DNA of 64,000 nt from Trichobilharzia szidati (Eukaryota > Platyhelminthes > Trematoda > Strigeidida > Schistosomatidae): positions 13,252,354 through 13,316,353 of the forward strand of contig OX235272.1 in assembly GCA_944472155.2 (NCBI GenBank). The letters are read 5' to 3'. The position numbers and the translations under genes were made by a program. Position 1 is the first letter of the stretch, and each line of letters begins with the position of its first letter. Positions 32,045-43,544 of the stretch are shown piece after piece. The notes below the pieces were generated by a model that saw nothing but the letters and a program-made list of their open reading frames with translations, was not told where the DNA came from and did not search any database.

Positions 32045-33075
32045 TGATGAAAAATGCCCACTAACATTTTTTTCAAAAGAATGTTTACTGAACAATGAAT
32101 AGTTTCTTCGATGACCTGCTCTTCATCAGGTTCTACCGTTGTATGAACACATAATAGTGAATGAATTAGTGGTATTAACAACAACATTATTGTTGTTTAA
32201 ATAACATCGAATCAGTAATAATAATATCAATGGATTATAGTCCAATAGCATCAACACACAATACACTGAATATAATAAAAATTAGGAAAGATAATAATAC
32301 AAATTCATGAATTTATAGTCTCCACTGAAGGCCGGCCAGGAAAGTAGTAGTGGCGATAGTGTTTGCTGTTTGGAGCATGCGGTACTTGGATGTATTTGGC
32401 AATTTATGTTGCATCCGGTAGATGACAGAGAAGGATTCGCGAATGCTGGCTTTGTGGCTGGTTCGAACCAGGTAGTCTAATATCGAACTGTTGATGGTTT
32501 CGCCCCACACCTTTACTTAGCCACACTGGTCGATGTTCTCGATCACGAAAAATCAAGTTCTTAAACAAACTACTAATGTAATTCGCTGCACAGGCGCAGT
32601 TGAACTGGTAGATACAATTTGAAGTGGCTAGTCTACGTACCTCATCTTTCAATCGAGAAATCACCATCGTTCGTGTGGGAAACATGATATCCAGGTACTT
32701 CATGCTCCAAACAGTAAAGGCTATCGCAATTCCCCTGAAACAGTTGGTGCTCTGTGTGGAGAAGAAGCAAATCCAGCCAGTCACTACTACTATCCTGGCC
32801 GGCCTTCAGTGGAGACTATAAATTCATGAATTTGTATTATTATCTTTCCTTATTTTTCTGACATTCAGTTTATTGTTATGTTGATAACATTGGACTGTAA
32901 TCCATCGATATTTTTATTATTACTGATTCGACGTTACTTAAACAACATTAATGTTGTTGTTAATACCACTAATTCATTCACGATTATGTCTATATAACCG
33001 TAGAACCTGATGAAGAGCAGGTTATCAAAAAGACTATTCTTTGTTCAGTAAACATTCTTTTCAAAATAACTTTAT
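32045..33075. mobile_element. Two Penelope-like 3' ends in inverted head-to-head array
   Basis: About 32045-32690 is a minus-strand Penelope-like copy. It reads KDEVRRLATSNCIYQFNCACA, a damaged GIY-YIG start, then FRDREHRPVWLSKGVG, then an untranslated tail with ACCTGATGAAGAGCAGGTCA. About 32690-33075 is a plus-strand copy of the last coding part (FMLQTVKAIAIPLKQLVLCV) and the same tail. The two meet near 32690, so their 3' tails point outward and the block is a near-palindrome. Complex tandem and inverted arrangements are known in Penelope-like elements. Both copies are 5'-truncated and inactive. Confidence 0.75.
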
Positions 33076-33184
33076 AATATGATTTTATTTGTTCTCATGA
33101 AATTCAATAGTGCACGAAAAGGAGATCTTAGAAACAATGGTATTTTTGGTGTGTGTTGACTAGTCCAAGTCGCCGTGACCAGTA

Positions 33185-33480
33185 GGTTACAGCAGGTTGA
33201 AGATGAGGCAGTAACTCATCGAAGAAGACATTGCGTATTGGTCGCGCTGTGTCGTGAATTGGGAGAAGTTAGAATTCAAGGACCATTGGATCGGGTCCCA
33301 GTGGCTTAATCGTCTACGAGCTCGCCTTGTAACCAGAAGGTCGTGGGTTCGAATCTCGGTGGGTAAGTACTGACGAAGAGTTCCAAACTAGGACGAAACA
33401 GCTATCTAGTACTCCCAGTTGGTTTTCCAGTGGTTCTCTAACTGATGTCAGCTCATGATGAAATCCTCCATGCAAAAAGA
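33185..33480 (+). mobile_element. Hammerhead/tRNA-like element, copy f, one-armed
   Basis: Plus strand: GAGGCAGTAACTCATCGAAG, box A region CCCAGTGGCTTAATCGTC, box B GGGTTCGAATC, then a hammerhead block GTACTGACGAAGAG..GGACGAAACAGCTATC, and the arm end GATGTCAGCTCATGATGAA. The CUGA box is changed (ACGAAGA), so the ribozyme is probably dead. The left inverted arm is missing. Confidence 0.7.
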
Positions 33481-33629
33481 AAACAGTCAAAAGTTGGTTA
33501 ACCTGCACTGCGCTGAATCCAAATGTAGTAGTCAAATGGTAATGAGCTTGCTTGTTTTGAAGCATAATTCCTTTCGATCCAATCTTGCACAAGTGTTTCG
33601 CAAGGTAAGCTTTTCTGCCTTCCACGTCA

Positions 33630-34000
33630 AGCAATGTTAGCTGGCATATAGGATCGGACTGAAAAACAATTCGGGGTGGTATTATATTGGTCCATGAATT
33701 TTTTGATAGCTGTTTTAAGCCAGGAACGTAGAAAGTTTTAGAATACGTAGTAGGAAACTAACTATTAGAGATTCGCCTGAAAATCGTTCTCAGTGATGCA
33801 TCTTCTCTTTGTGTTATTTATTTCATATCCAACAAACCATCACGTTTTTCCATGTGACTATTCTTTCTCCTGTAAATTTCCACTGATTATGCAAATCTTC
33901 TGAATCGCTTATTTTCTCCTCTCTTTTTGTTTGCCTTTGTGTGCTACATGAAGTGTAGCAACTTGAACTACCGCACTTTTATTCTAAGTTCTACAGTGGA
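33630..34000 (+). mobile_element. RTE-B 3' tail fragment
   Basis: ATGTTAGCTGGCATATAGGA at 33637 corresponds to ATGTTAGCTGATATAAGGTC at 27475. The piece continues to TTTGTGTGCTACATGAAG and CAACTTGAACTACCGCAC, the 3' tail of this lineage. No frame of useful length remains. Confidence 0.55.
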
Positions 34001-34249
34001 GTTCAACCAGTCATCTTGATTCTCCATGGAATCATCAGTGTGGACTATTGAAATATATATCAAGACTAAACCAAAACACTCATTGAAGGCTCCATGGTTG
34101 TGAAGTGTTTTCTGACTGAAGTTCGAGTAAAGTAGGAATCCAGTAATCAATAGAAAAGAATATTTGAAAATAGATATTTTCAGTTTCTAGCATGAAACAG
34201 TGAGTAATACTCGGGATCAGAGAAGATGAATTTGAGGATAATTAAATGG
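34001..34249. other. Short unannotated spacer
   Basis: AT-rich sequence between the RTE-B tail and a SINE-R copy. Nothing recognised. Confidence 0.3.
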
Positions 34250-34470
34250 TGAAATTGAGTGGGTTTTTCATTACTTGTGTTCTTAATGGAACATAAGGTT
34301 TGGAGCGCTGGAGCTTTAGTTGGGATGTTGTTGATTTTAGGGAGTGGCTTTGTCAGTATCACCCCAAACCATTCCTCTTTTCGAAGCTTACTACCGGGCA
34401 CGATACTAGATGGTTTTGAAATGCGTCTTCCGAGAATTGAACGTGGGGGTCGCATGTGACTTACGATGAT
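34250..34470 (-). mobile_element. SINE-R, diverged copy
   Basis: Minus strand: a head with CATGCGACCCCCACGTTCAA (box B-like), a body with GGTTTGGGGTGATACTGAC, and a tail CAAACCTTATGTTCCATTAA. The chance frame through its body, KEEWFGVILTKPLPKINNI, parallels the first residues of the RTE-A open frame (KREGWGVVLATPSSKLNQI), which confirms that body and RTE-A 5' region are homologous. More diverged than the copy at 30103-30343. Confidence 0.6.
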
Positions 34471-34749
34471 TTTACCTTTGAATCACTTTGGACAGTGGTC
34501 ATCCTATTCTGTAAAGGAATAATACCTTGTAGACATAGATCATGGCAGTCCCCCAAAAATAGTCAGAATGTTAACTAACATCTACTGGACACTTAGAAGA
34601 TTTGCTCATGATTTCGTATGGATTTGTCGGTTCATTTAGTGGGAGTGTTAAATTTGAGTGAAACATATATCAAGAGTTTCCTATATTTTTTCAGTAATTC
34701 CCTGACTGATACCTATTTGTGATAAAAAAAACAACTACTTTTTAAATTA
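34471..34749. other. Short unannotated spacer
   Basis: No named feature. Confidence 0.3.
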
Positions 34750-35122
34750 GTAAATTACCCGTGACCATCTCACTTAGTTGGGAAGTCACATCAACTCTAA
34801 TGCACTAATTTCTGACGACATCTCAGCATGGATACAAAAGGCTCTTGTGGAATTTGGCACTTACGTCACCTTTAGCGTAGACATGACGTCAAGCTATCGA
34901 TCAGATGGCGTGTGTACAGCGCAGACATTCGTTCCTTTATGGCTATGAGACATGGTCATTGGAAGTTGTAGTTCTGGAAAGGCTAACTGTCCTTGACCAC
35001 ATAGGTTTGCGTTCTGTATGCCGAGTCTAATGGTACAGTATGTTGAGTAGTACTGAGAATAGGCACAGTGTTAGGTAAGGAAGATGAGTCAACTGATGAG
35101 GTTGTGATGCTACATCGAATGA
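34750..35122 (+). pseudogene. RTE-B fragment, first half of an interrupted copy
   Basis: Plus strand: broken frames give LISDDISAWIQKALVEF and later GYETW-like and VVMLHRMR-like pieces matching the C-terminal region of RTE-B. The sequence runs into ATGAGATG at about 35119-35126, and the expected continuation reappears at about 38717 (GTTGAATGAGATGTTTAGGA then GTGTTAAACATACCCAGTCA). The copy was therefore split by the RTE-A material at about 35125-38700. Confidence 0.65.
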
Positions 35123-35124
35123 GA

Positions 35125-38100
35125 TGTTTTGTTATCATTATTGTTCCCTTGGATTCCTAGTGGAACATAGGGCTTCAACTGCACACGTCTCCACTTGCTT
35201 CTGTCTTCTGCTGTACTTTTCATTTGCATCCATGTTAATCCATACTGTTTCAGTTCCTCATCACACGATCTCCGCCCTGTCACCCTTGGACGTCCCACTC
35301 GCCGCTTCTCTTTCGGCTTCCACTCGAGCTATGGCCTGACGCGCGATGTCACCCAACGGCCTTCTCAGCGAGTGTCCAATCCATCTCACCTTTCTCCTGC
35401 ATATTTGTTGGGCGATTGGTTCCTGTTTTGTTTGTTCCCATAGCTTCTTGTTTGTGATTCTTTCCGGCCATCTAATCTTCAGTATAGAAAGAAGACAGTT
35501 GTTGATAAAGGTCTGCAACCTGTTGAAAATATTCTTGGTGACCCGCCAGGTTTCTGGTCCGTATAGCAATACTGACTTGACGTTTGTATTGAAAATCCGA
35601 ATTTTGTTGTTGATGTTGAGTGACAGCGGAAGATTTCCAGATTGGTTTCAGGTTGATGAATGTGTTTCTCGCCTTCCCGATTCTCCATTTGACATCCTCG
35701 TCCGTTCTTCCTGTAGTTGAGACAATGCTCCCTAGATAAGTGAGTGAATGAAGTAACCTCTTTTATCAAATCCCTCCTGTTGATGGTGATTGGCGGTGGA
35801 TGTTTCTGCTGTTGTTGTGGTTTTTGGTTGGTTATTTTCATAACCTTCGTCTTGTCTATATTCACCTGGAGTCCCGTCTTCGCCAGCTGCTTCTTCGACC
35901 AGTTTGTCGGTTTTCGCTTGTAAGTCTTCGATTTTGTGTGACATCAAACATAAGTCATCCACGCGCGAAATCCAGGTCTCTTTGGGTTCTTCACGTCGGT
36001 CCAGGATATCGCTGTCTTCTCGTTTCCCACTGTCTGACGCATAATCCAGTCCAGTCCACCACAATTAGGAATAGCATTGGTGATAATGAGCACACTTTTT
36101 TGACTCCTGTGTTTACTCCACACGCCTGGCTGAGTTTTCCGTTGTGGATGACTTGACATGTTCCGTTGTCGTACAGCTGTTGATTAAGGTTGATGAATAT
36201 TTGGGGTACGTCGTAGTACTCGAGTATTTTCCAAATTACTTCGCGGTCAACGCTGTCGAAGGCCTTCTCAAAGTCTATAAAGTTGAGGTAGAGATTTGAT
36301 TGCCATTCCATGCTATGTTCAATGATGATGCGTAGAGTTGCAATTTGGTCAGAACATGATTTGCCTTTCCTGAATCCGGCTTGTTCTGGTCGGAGTTCTG
36401 TATCCAGTGTGTCCTTCATACTCTCCAGGATGATGTGAGTCAGGATTTTACTTAGCGTCGACAGGAGCATGATTCCTCGCCGGTTCTTGCAGAGTCCTAG
36501 GTCGCCCTTCTTTGTTTGTTTCACGAGGTAACCTTTCTTCCAGTCAGTAGGCACCTTTCCCTCTTTCCAGATCTTTTGCAGTAATGGAGTCAGCATATCT
36601 GCTGTCGTCTCTGGGTCCGCTTTCAGTGCTTCCGGGGGTATTCCATCTGGTCCAGCTGCTTTTCCAGCTTTCAGAAGCTTGATTGCATTCAAGACTTCAG
36701 GTTTCGTTGGAGGATTGGTGTCAACTTGCAGTTGTGTACGTGCTGTTGTTTGTATTTCTGGACGGGTTGTAGGTGGCGGTCGGTTCAAGAGTCCTTTGAA
36801 GTGTTCCGCCCATTGTTTAATCTGTCTTTCTTCTTTGGTAATTGGGTTCCCTTGGCTGTCTTTTATAGGTTTCACTTGTGTTGATCTCTTCCCGGATAGA
36901 GACTTGGTTATCTGATATAATGTCCTCAGGTCCCTTTTGCCTGCTGCCTTCTCAGCTTCAGTAGCCAGGTTGTCGTAGAATTGTCTTTTGTCTTTCCTGG
37001 CACTCTTCTTCACTTCTTTGTCCAGTGCTGTGTAAGTTGAGCTCAGCGTCTCCTTCTCTTGTCCATCTTTGCATTGAATCATTTTCTCTTTCACCATTCT
37101 CCTCTCCTCTATTAGCTTCCAAGTGTCCGTTGAGAGCCATTCCTTGTCTTGTTTCTTCTTTCTTCCTAAAACCGTTGAACACGTTTCGTTGAAAATTACC
37201 TTCAGAGAGTTCCAATGGTCATTCACGGATGATTCCTCAGTGGTGCCACGTAGTGTTTCCTGCTTTGCTCTGACAGTTGCAGTGAAAATGTCCCTTGTGG
37301 TTGTGTCCTTCAGTTTTTGCGTGTTGAACTTGCATTGTGGCCTATCCTCAGGTATCCTCGAGGCTTTTAGCTTCACCTTGAATGTCCCTAGTACGAGATA
37401 GTGGTCTGAACCCACATTTGCTCCTCTCCTCGACCTTGTGTCCAGTAGGCTCCGTATCCACTTCCTTGAGATTGAAATGAAGTCTATCTGGTTTTTGGTG
37501 TGTCCATCTAGTGAAATCCACGTCGCCTCGTGTATATCCCTGTGTTTGAACACACTGCCACCAATCACCAAATCATTGAAGGCGCAGAAGTCTGAGAAGA
37601 GTTCACCATTTTCGTTCATTTCACCGAGGGCCTCACGACCCATGGTGAGTTCTCTTCCTGTGTTGTCTCCTCCCAGTTTCGCATTCATATCACCCATCAG
37701 GATTTTGATATCGCTCTTTGGGACGTTGTCCATTACTGTTTGTAGTTGACTGTAGAAATCCTCCTTCTTCTCTTTTTCTGAGACCTTTGTAGGCGCGTAG
37801 CATTGAATGATTGTAACCTTCCTTCCTTTTGAGTTGAACCTGGCTGTCATTATCCTGGAGGAGATTGCTTCCCACTGCATGAGAGCTTTAGCCGCTGTTG
37901 GTAACATCATGATGGCTACTCCCTCGGTGTGCTCGTGATTGTCCTCTGGGTGACCGGAGTAGATTATTGTCTCTCCAGTTGGTAGTTGGCACCTTCCGCA
38001 TCCGTTCCATCTGCTCTCGCAGATTCCCAACACTTCTATTTTATATCTCCTCATTTCTGCGGCTACCTGAGCAGCCTTCCCAGCTTCGTACATTGTACGA

Positions 38101-38355
38101 ACATTCCACGTCCCCATCCTTATTTTCGCTTTCATCGAAAGAAGGCACATCGGTTGACTGGCTTCACGAAGGCTTTCACCAGCCTGCGTCATTTCACTTC
38201 CCCGATTCCAGCGAGAAATAAGGTTATTGTTTGTATTTTTAGAATTTTGAATATATTTGTGCGTTGAAGTTTCTGTAGCAATTTGGTTAAGTTTTGAGGA
38301 TGGAGTTGCTAGCACCACGCCCCAGCCCTCCCTCTTTATCCGGGCTTGGGACCGG
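35125..38355 (-). mobile_element. RTE-A (SR2-like) LINE, nearly full length
   Basis: Minus strand from a 5' region at about 38355, with GGCGTGGTGCTAGCAACTCC, to a 3' tail at about 35130-35190 reading CCACTAGGAATCCAAGGG and AACAATAATGATAACAA. It encodes an APE-type endonuclease and an RTE-clade reverse transcriptase, followed by the C-terminal block VGRPRV (shown as MGRPRVTGRRSCDEELKQ). Frames after RT motif B are shifted at least three times. Plus-strand RTE-A sequence (38356-38690) abuts its 5' end. The whole block sits inside an RTE-B copy. Confidence 0.85.
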
Positions 38356-38363
38356 ATCAACAA
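35991..38363 (-). pseudogene. RTE-A endonuclease/reverse transcriptase, main frame
   Basis: A 790-codon open frame. The first residues translate the element's 5' region, so the true start is uncertain; the Met of MGTWNVRTMYEAG (near residue 84) is a likely core start. Endonuclease motifs: TWNVRT, LGICESRWNG, ILMGDMNAK and GSDHYLV, all with the expected catalytic or metal-binding residues. RT motifs: AGPDGIPPEALK, then RPEQAGFRKGKSC, then motif A FIDFEKAFDSVDR, then motif B as NTGVKKVCSLSPMLF (usually VRQGC-LSP, so damaged). The frame then shifts. The following piece reads ISRVDDLCLMSH where [FY]ADD is expected, so the catalytic box has lost its Ala. The enzyme cannot be active as encoded. It would nick DNA and prime reverse transcription at the target in an intact relative. 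Confidence 0.85.
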
Positions 38364-38690
38364 TCAAATTCGGATTTTCAATACAAACGTCAAGTCAGTC
38401 AGTTAGTTCTTCTATACGGATGGATCAGAAACTTAGCGGCGGGTCACAAGGAATGAGTATTTCCAACAGCCTGTTGCACACCTTTATCAACAACTAACTA
38501 ACTGTCTTCGCTGGCTCTATACTGAAGATCAGATGGCCGCCGGAAAGAACAAGAACCAACAAGAAATAAACTATGGGAAGAAACAAACAAAACAAGAAGC
38601 AATCGCCCAACAAATATGCAGGAGAAAGTGGAGATGGATTGGACACTCACTGGGTGAGGAGGCCACTCGCTGGGACCGGCTAGAATACTA
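38356..38690 (+). mobile_element. RTE-A fragment in opposite orientation
   Basis: Plus strand: TTCGGATTTTCAATACAAAC, CTATACGGATGGATCAGAAA, and a block ending GATTGGACACTCACTGGGTG. This duplicates coding sequence that is also present in the adjacent minus-strand copy at about 35400-35620, so it is not a simple twin-priming inversion of one element; a second copy or a recombination product is required. Both flanks contain TTGGGACCGG or TGGGACCGG at the joints (38347-38355 and 38678-38686). Confidence 0.7.
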
Positions 38691-38699
38691 GTGACCTAG

Positions 38700-38835
38700 T
38701 AATCTAGGCGAGGTTGAATGAGATGTTTAGGATGTGTTAAACATACCCAGTCATCGCCTTATTTGACGGCCACTATCAGCTGACGTGGGATGAGGTTCTA
38801 AAAGAGTTCCTGAGAGATTTTGCAGCTCTTCGCCA
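38700..38835 (+). pseudogene. RTE-B fragment, second half of the interrupted copy
   Basis: Continues the RTE-B copy that stops at about 35122: GTTGAATGAGATGTTTAGGA, then ACATACCCAGTCATCGCC, then GCTGACGTGGGATGAGG. The string GAATGAGATGTTT occurs at both joints (about 35115-35127 and 38720-38732), as expected for a target-site duplication. Confidence 0.6.
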
Positions 38836-39620
38836 ATACATACCTTGCTACATACTTCTTGGAGAAAGAGAATATAGGCTGTTTTATGACTCACGATTGG
38901 ACAAAGTTTCAAAAACAAGAGATGTTCCTTTTATATATAAACCTATGTTATGTTAATTTCGATTAATTTCCCTGAAGAAGTTCGTACCAGATTGCCGAAC
39001 GAAACGTTGGAATTAATCATTTCAATTTCACTGGGATTTTACAAATGTCTACTTCATTTGGCGCTCAATTATTTTGCAATTTCCGGTCAAATCTTGATCA
39101 CAGTTCATATGAACAGGATGTTTCTCTTTATGCTTAGGGGGGGGGGGGGGTACAGTGTTAAAAACTGATAAACTGTTCGTTCTATATGGGAATCTTGTTA
39201 GAAACTGGTTTCCTATCCAGATTCAAAGACAAGAATCTAAAACCAAAGAAAGCTTCAGAACAGGTCTAGATCGCCGCTAAAATGATGCTGTCGCTTAATT
39301 TCGAATTGGAAATTGATACTGAAGGAGAAATTCTCCAAAATATTTCTCAATGAAAAACTTGCTTCTCCAACGGCCTGCGAACGATATTTGGTGGCCTGCT
39401 TAAATCTTGGGCTACCAAATACCTTATTCATTACAAGTCATATTGCATCTAATTGCTCATTTCCAATTTATTTTAAATAATTAAATTTTATTCTAATATG
39501 TCGTCTAATCGGATTATTTATTCTCGTGAGTATTTAATATCCTTAAAACCTACTGATCGGAAATGCCATAAAAAATACAAAAAAAGCATCATGCCGGGTG
39601 GCAAAGAGCCTTAAAAAACA
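38836..39620. other. Spacer with a 14-G tract
   Basis: No gene recognised. A run of 14 G lies at 39137-39150. The sequence immediately before the CR1-type element (39480-39620) may be its 5' untranslated region; no ORF1 frame is present. Confidence 0.4.
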
Positions 39621-42597
39621 CCCCTATTCAATTTATGACTGTTCCTGCAATCATGAGTACTAACTGTCGCTCCCTGCCAGCCAAGATTAACTGTCTTCAA
39701 TCACTTGTGTCTTCCATTATATATCGAAATACTGGGATCATATCACTTCAAGAAACTTGGCTACATGATCTATACGATGACAATCTAGTGTATCTGCATG
39801 ATTTCAAACTATTCAGACAAGATCGATGTGGTTCTAGGAGGAAACGTGGTGGCGGTGTCGCCATCTTCATGAATTCACAATGGTGTACATCTAATAAAGT
39901 ATGTTTCAAATTCTCTAGTGACAACATTGACTGCCTCACCGTCAAATGTCGACCTAAGCATATGTCAAAATATAACTACATATACATCTCGAACATTTAT
40001 ATTGCGCCTGGATGCAATTCCACTGAATTGTCTTTATTTGCTGATGAATTTACCTCCTTTGCTGCCACCTCCTTCGGAAACTCCTTGTCTATAGTTACTG
40101 GAGATTTCAATTCTAGTGATCACAGTTTCCTTATTTCACTTGGTCATGATAACATTGTCAACTTCCCGACTCGAATGGATAATATTCTAGATCTTGTGTT
40201 CACAAATGACATAGGAATATTTGAAGCTCGGAAAAGAGCCCCACTACTTAACTCTGATCACTGCATCATAAGAGTATTGCCCAAGGTATATGGAAAGCTG
40301 CACAAAAGGGTCTTCTCCCACCTTGGAAAGAAAACACAACACAGATGTTATTCACATGACAACATACAGAATCTGAGGACAATGTTAAAAGACACAAACT
40401 GGGACTTGTTTACTGAACAAGCTCTTGACAACACAATTAGTAACATAACACATTATCTCAATTTCTGTCTTGATGTTTGTTGTCCTAAAGAGACAATCTT
40501 CTTAAAGTTCGACCGTTTCGCCTCTTCTCAACTCAAAAAGCTTCGCCGTGAAAAAGAGAGGTTGTACAAAATGAGAAATAAATCTGGCGTTAAGAGAATG
40601 AACACTTTAATTAAAGCCGAATTACAAAAACTAAATGCTCTCTATAACCAGAAGTTTCTTTCATGTAAATCCTCATCTAATATGTGGAAGCTATTAAAGG
40701 AAATCACAGGTGGTAAGCAAATAATGAATGATACTTCCGTTGATGTTGACATGCTTAATAAATCCTTCATATGTATCCCTGCAGATGTTATGATTCCCAA
40801 ATCTAATAGCTTAAATAATGACTGCTTCTCATGTTTTAACACGAATGATGTCCTCAAGTGTCTTCAATCTCTCAAACCTACCCAGTCCCTTGGTCCTGAT
40901 GGAGTTCCTGCTGTTATCCTTAAGAAGTGTGCTGACATCTTATGTTACCCATTAACCGACATTTTCAATGAATCTTTTTCCAAAAGTATTATTCCTGACT
41001 CATGGAAAAATATCAAGGTTGTTCCAGTGCCCAAATCAACAAGTGGACCTACTGTCAAGTTTAGACCCATTGCTATTACCTCACCTTTTTTCAAAGTTAT
41101 GGAAAGACTTATTTTACTTAATCTTGAACCCTCTTTGAAGCCTTTTAATGACCCCAACCAGTTTGCCTATAAACATAATAGGTGAACCTTAGATGCCGCT
41201 GTTGTTCTATATCATAATATAGTCTCTAGTTTAGATTGAGGAGCCAAATATGTTCGGTGTGCCTTCTTTGATTACACATCTGCATTTGACTCTGTACCTA
41301 GGTCTCTCTTGTTAAGTAAGCTTGCTGCAACACAGACTGAGAGCTGGACAAATAAGTGTTTGCATTCCTGTTTTTCTGATAGGAAGCAGTACACTGTCTA
41401 CAATGGAAAGTCCTCCACTACCTCACTTACTTTAGCTGGTGTTCCCCAAGGTGCTGTTCTTTCTCCTTTTCTGTTTTCTTTTTTCTTACATGACTTGCCC
41501 CATTCTGATGTAGCCACTTTTGTCAAGTATGCTGATGACCTCTATGTGTCCATGCCTGTCAACTCTCAGTCAGACTGTTCCATATTAAATAACTTCCTCT
41601 CGGAAATTAGTCAGTGGTCCTCTTCAAACGGTCTTAAGCTGAATCCGTCTAAATGTCAGGTAGTAAATTTTACTTTCAGATGAAAAAGTGACCTTCAACA
41701 ACTAGCTAGCTCACATGATCCCACTATCATTGACGACATAGAGGTTGAAACTACATCTAATGTCAAGTACCTTGGACTGAGTATTTCCTCCGATCTTTCC
41801 TGGTCCTCTCACATCTTGCTAGTGACTAGAAAGATGTTTCGCTTAACGTTCTACGTTAGGAAGTTTAGGCAGTCTGGTATAAAGCAGTCTTTGCTTTCTC
41901 AGTTTGTCAATTCCTGTATTCTACCCATCCCTCTTTACTGCTCCCCATTAATCTTCCCTGGACTACTTAAGAAAGACTTTGCTTCGCTGCATAGGGCACT
42001 AAAAGCTGTTAGTAGGGCAAGTGGGATTTCGTTAAACCAACTGGTTAACACCATTGTAGATAGACATATAATGTCATGTAAGAAACTAGCGAATTCTATA
42101 TTGCCAGACCCCGAACACCCTCCCTATACGCAGCTCTCTCCTTGCATTTCATCTGGTAGAACTAGAAGCAACTATAGGAAGCTATATGCCAGGACTACCA
42201 AGTATAAAAACTCCACAATACCTTATCTGGCACAGCTGTTATGTGATGAGAAAACCGTTAGGCATGACACGATCAACTTACTGCGGCACTCTAACAAATA
42301 GTTCCCATTAGCTTTTGTTCTCCTTTCTTTGTTACTATTATATTGTTGCTCATATATTCTATTACAGACCAATTTTATACATCATATCATGTGGTGCATT
42401 GTTTAAATATGTGAATGCAATGCTGTTCTTTTTTATTTCTTTTATTTCTCTTTTTTCTTTTTATTGTTGTTGCTTTATATTTTTAAATCCTTATAAAATT
42501 TATGAGGTAATTAGATGCAATATTGTAATGAACGCTGAAAATTCCATACCTGTACCACAAATACTGTTTGGAATAAAGCCATTATTATTATTTGTTG
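39600..42597 (+). mobile_element. CR1-type LINE, near full length
   Basis: Plus strand. It comprises the ORF2-like frame (entered separately), a 3' untranslated region of about 230 bp rich in T, and a tail ATTCCATACCTGTACC, then GGAATAAAGCCATTATTATT. The tail is shared by copies at 55685-56670 (plus), 57165-58245 (minus) and 25010-25100 (minus), and by the SINE at 60707-60898. No ORF1 was found upstream. The 5' end is approximate. Confidence 0.8.
39635..42301 (+). pseudogene. CR1-type endonuclease/reverse transcriptase, three TGA stops
   Basis: A single reading frame of 889 codons from an ATG to TAG, with no frameshift, interrupted only by TGA at 41183-41185, 41237-41239 and 41681-41683. Endonuclease residues are present: STNCRSLPAKI, SLQETWL, VTGDFNSSDH and LLNSDHCII. 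RT motifs follow in order: SLGPDGVPAVILKKCA, FRPIAITSPFFKVMERL, QFAYKHNR, motif A FFDYTSAFDSVPR, motif B AGVPQGAVLSPFLF, and the catalytic KYADDLYVSMP, all canonical. The C-terminal part has SSNVKYLGL-like (shown as TSNVKYLGLSISSDLSW) and RALKAVSRASGI. With three nonsense codons it should be dead, but the protein is otherwise well preserved, so this is a young copy. Confidence 0.88.
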
Positions 42598-43540
42598 CAA
42601 GAAACTATGCAGCCAGCAGGTGAAAGACAAGCTGTCGATATTTGGTCAGTTCAACATACAAATGCCAGTATGCTTGGTCCTGTGGAGTTAAATACATTAG
42701 CCGTAGCATGCATGCATCAGCTTGTAAAATGCACTCGAGAACACTGATAAATATATATACACTTATATTGCGCCCTTTCATTTTCTGCGGAATACACATT
42801 TTTCGGTGATTTTCATTATGTATGGACATTCGCTAAAGAACTATTTAAAACTAAGGCTTAACTAAATGTCGATTTCATTTTGACCTATAAAGTCCTACTC
42901 TGCAGTAGTGCTAATCCATACGCGTCCTCCAGTAAAATTGAAATTATGACTATCAGTTGTTGTTGTTGTCGTCGTAAGCTTAGTCGAAATTCAATGGTGA
43001 TATCAATGTGACATCACGCCAAAACCCTTTCAAACGCAGTCTACATAAAATCACTTTCATATCTCAATGATCAACAATTCCCCCCCCCCCCAAACTATGA
43101 GAAATCAACCATGCAAATGAAAACTGACCAATTCCCAAAAGACCATATGAAGCATAGGTTGATTACGTGTGTTTCACTAGAGGAAAAAAACATCATCATT
43201 ATCATAATCAATAAAACAGCATAAAAGTCAACATTTTATAGTGTTGGTAAATGCAGGTGAACACAGTCAATTTCTAGTAAACATAATTTCATCCGTGTAA
43301 CAAAAATTCCCCAAAACATGGATAGATACGGTTTAAAAGATAAAAGATAAGTCTGCTCAAAAGGAAAAAAACTTGTCTAACTTTTCAGAGAAGTTTGTTC
43401 AACACATTCAAATGAAAGTTAGTAGAACAACAAGATGTCCATTCATTTATTCAAGAAACAGATTATAGATTCAGTTATTCAGTTCGGTCCAACAGAATCC
43501 ATAACAGGAAATCTCTCTGTAAACAAGACGCCTTTATATA
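42598..43540. other. Spacer with a 12-C tract
   Basis: No recognised gene. A run of 12 C lies at 43080-43091. Frames here are short and without motifs. Confidence 0.35.
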
Positions 43541-43544
43541 TATG

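Noticed and set aside
33005..33050. CCTGATGA..ATCAAAAAG in the tail of the Penelope-like copies (also near 32120 and 44255), resembling a hammerhead core
   Set aside because: CUGAUGA is present and GAAA only in some copies, but the sequence between them cannot form stem II next to the core, and no cleavage triplet falls in place. It is reported only as a tail motif.
37438..37749. Plus-strand frames within the RTE-A element (also 36679-36915, 37123-37401, 37967-38267)
   Set aside because: These are antisense shadows of the minus-strand endonuclease/RT frame.
38356..38690. Twin-priming inversion of the adjacent RTE-A copy
   Set aside because: The plus-strand piece duplicates sequence also present in the minus-strand copy (about 35400-35620), which a single twin-priming event would not give.
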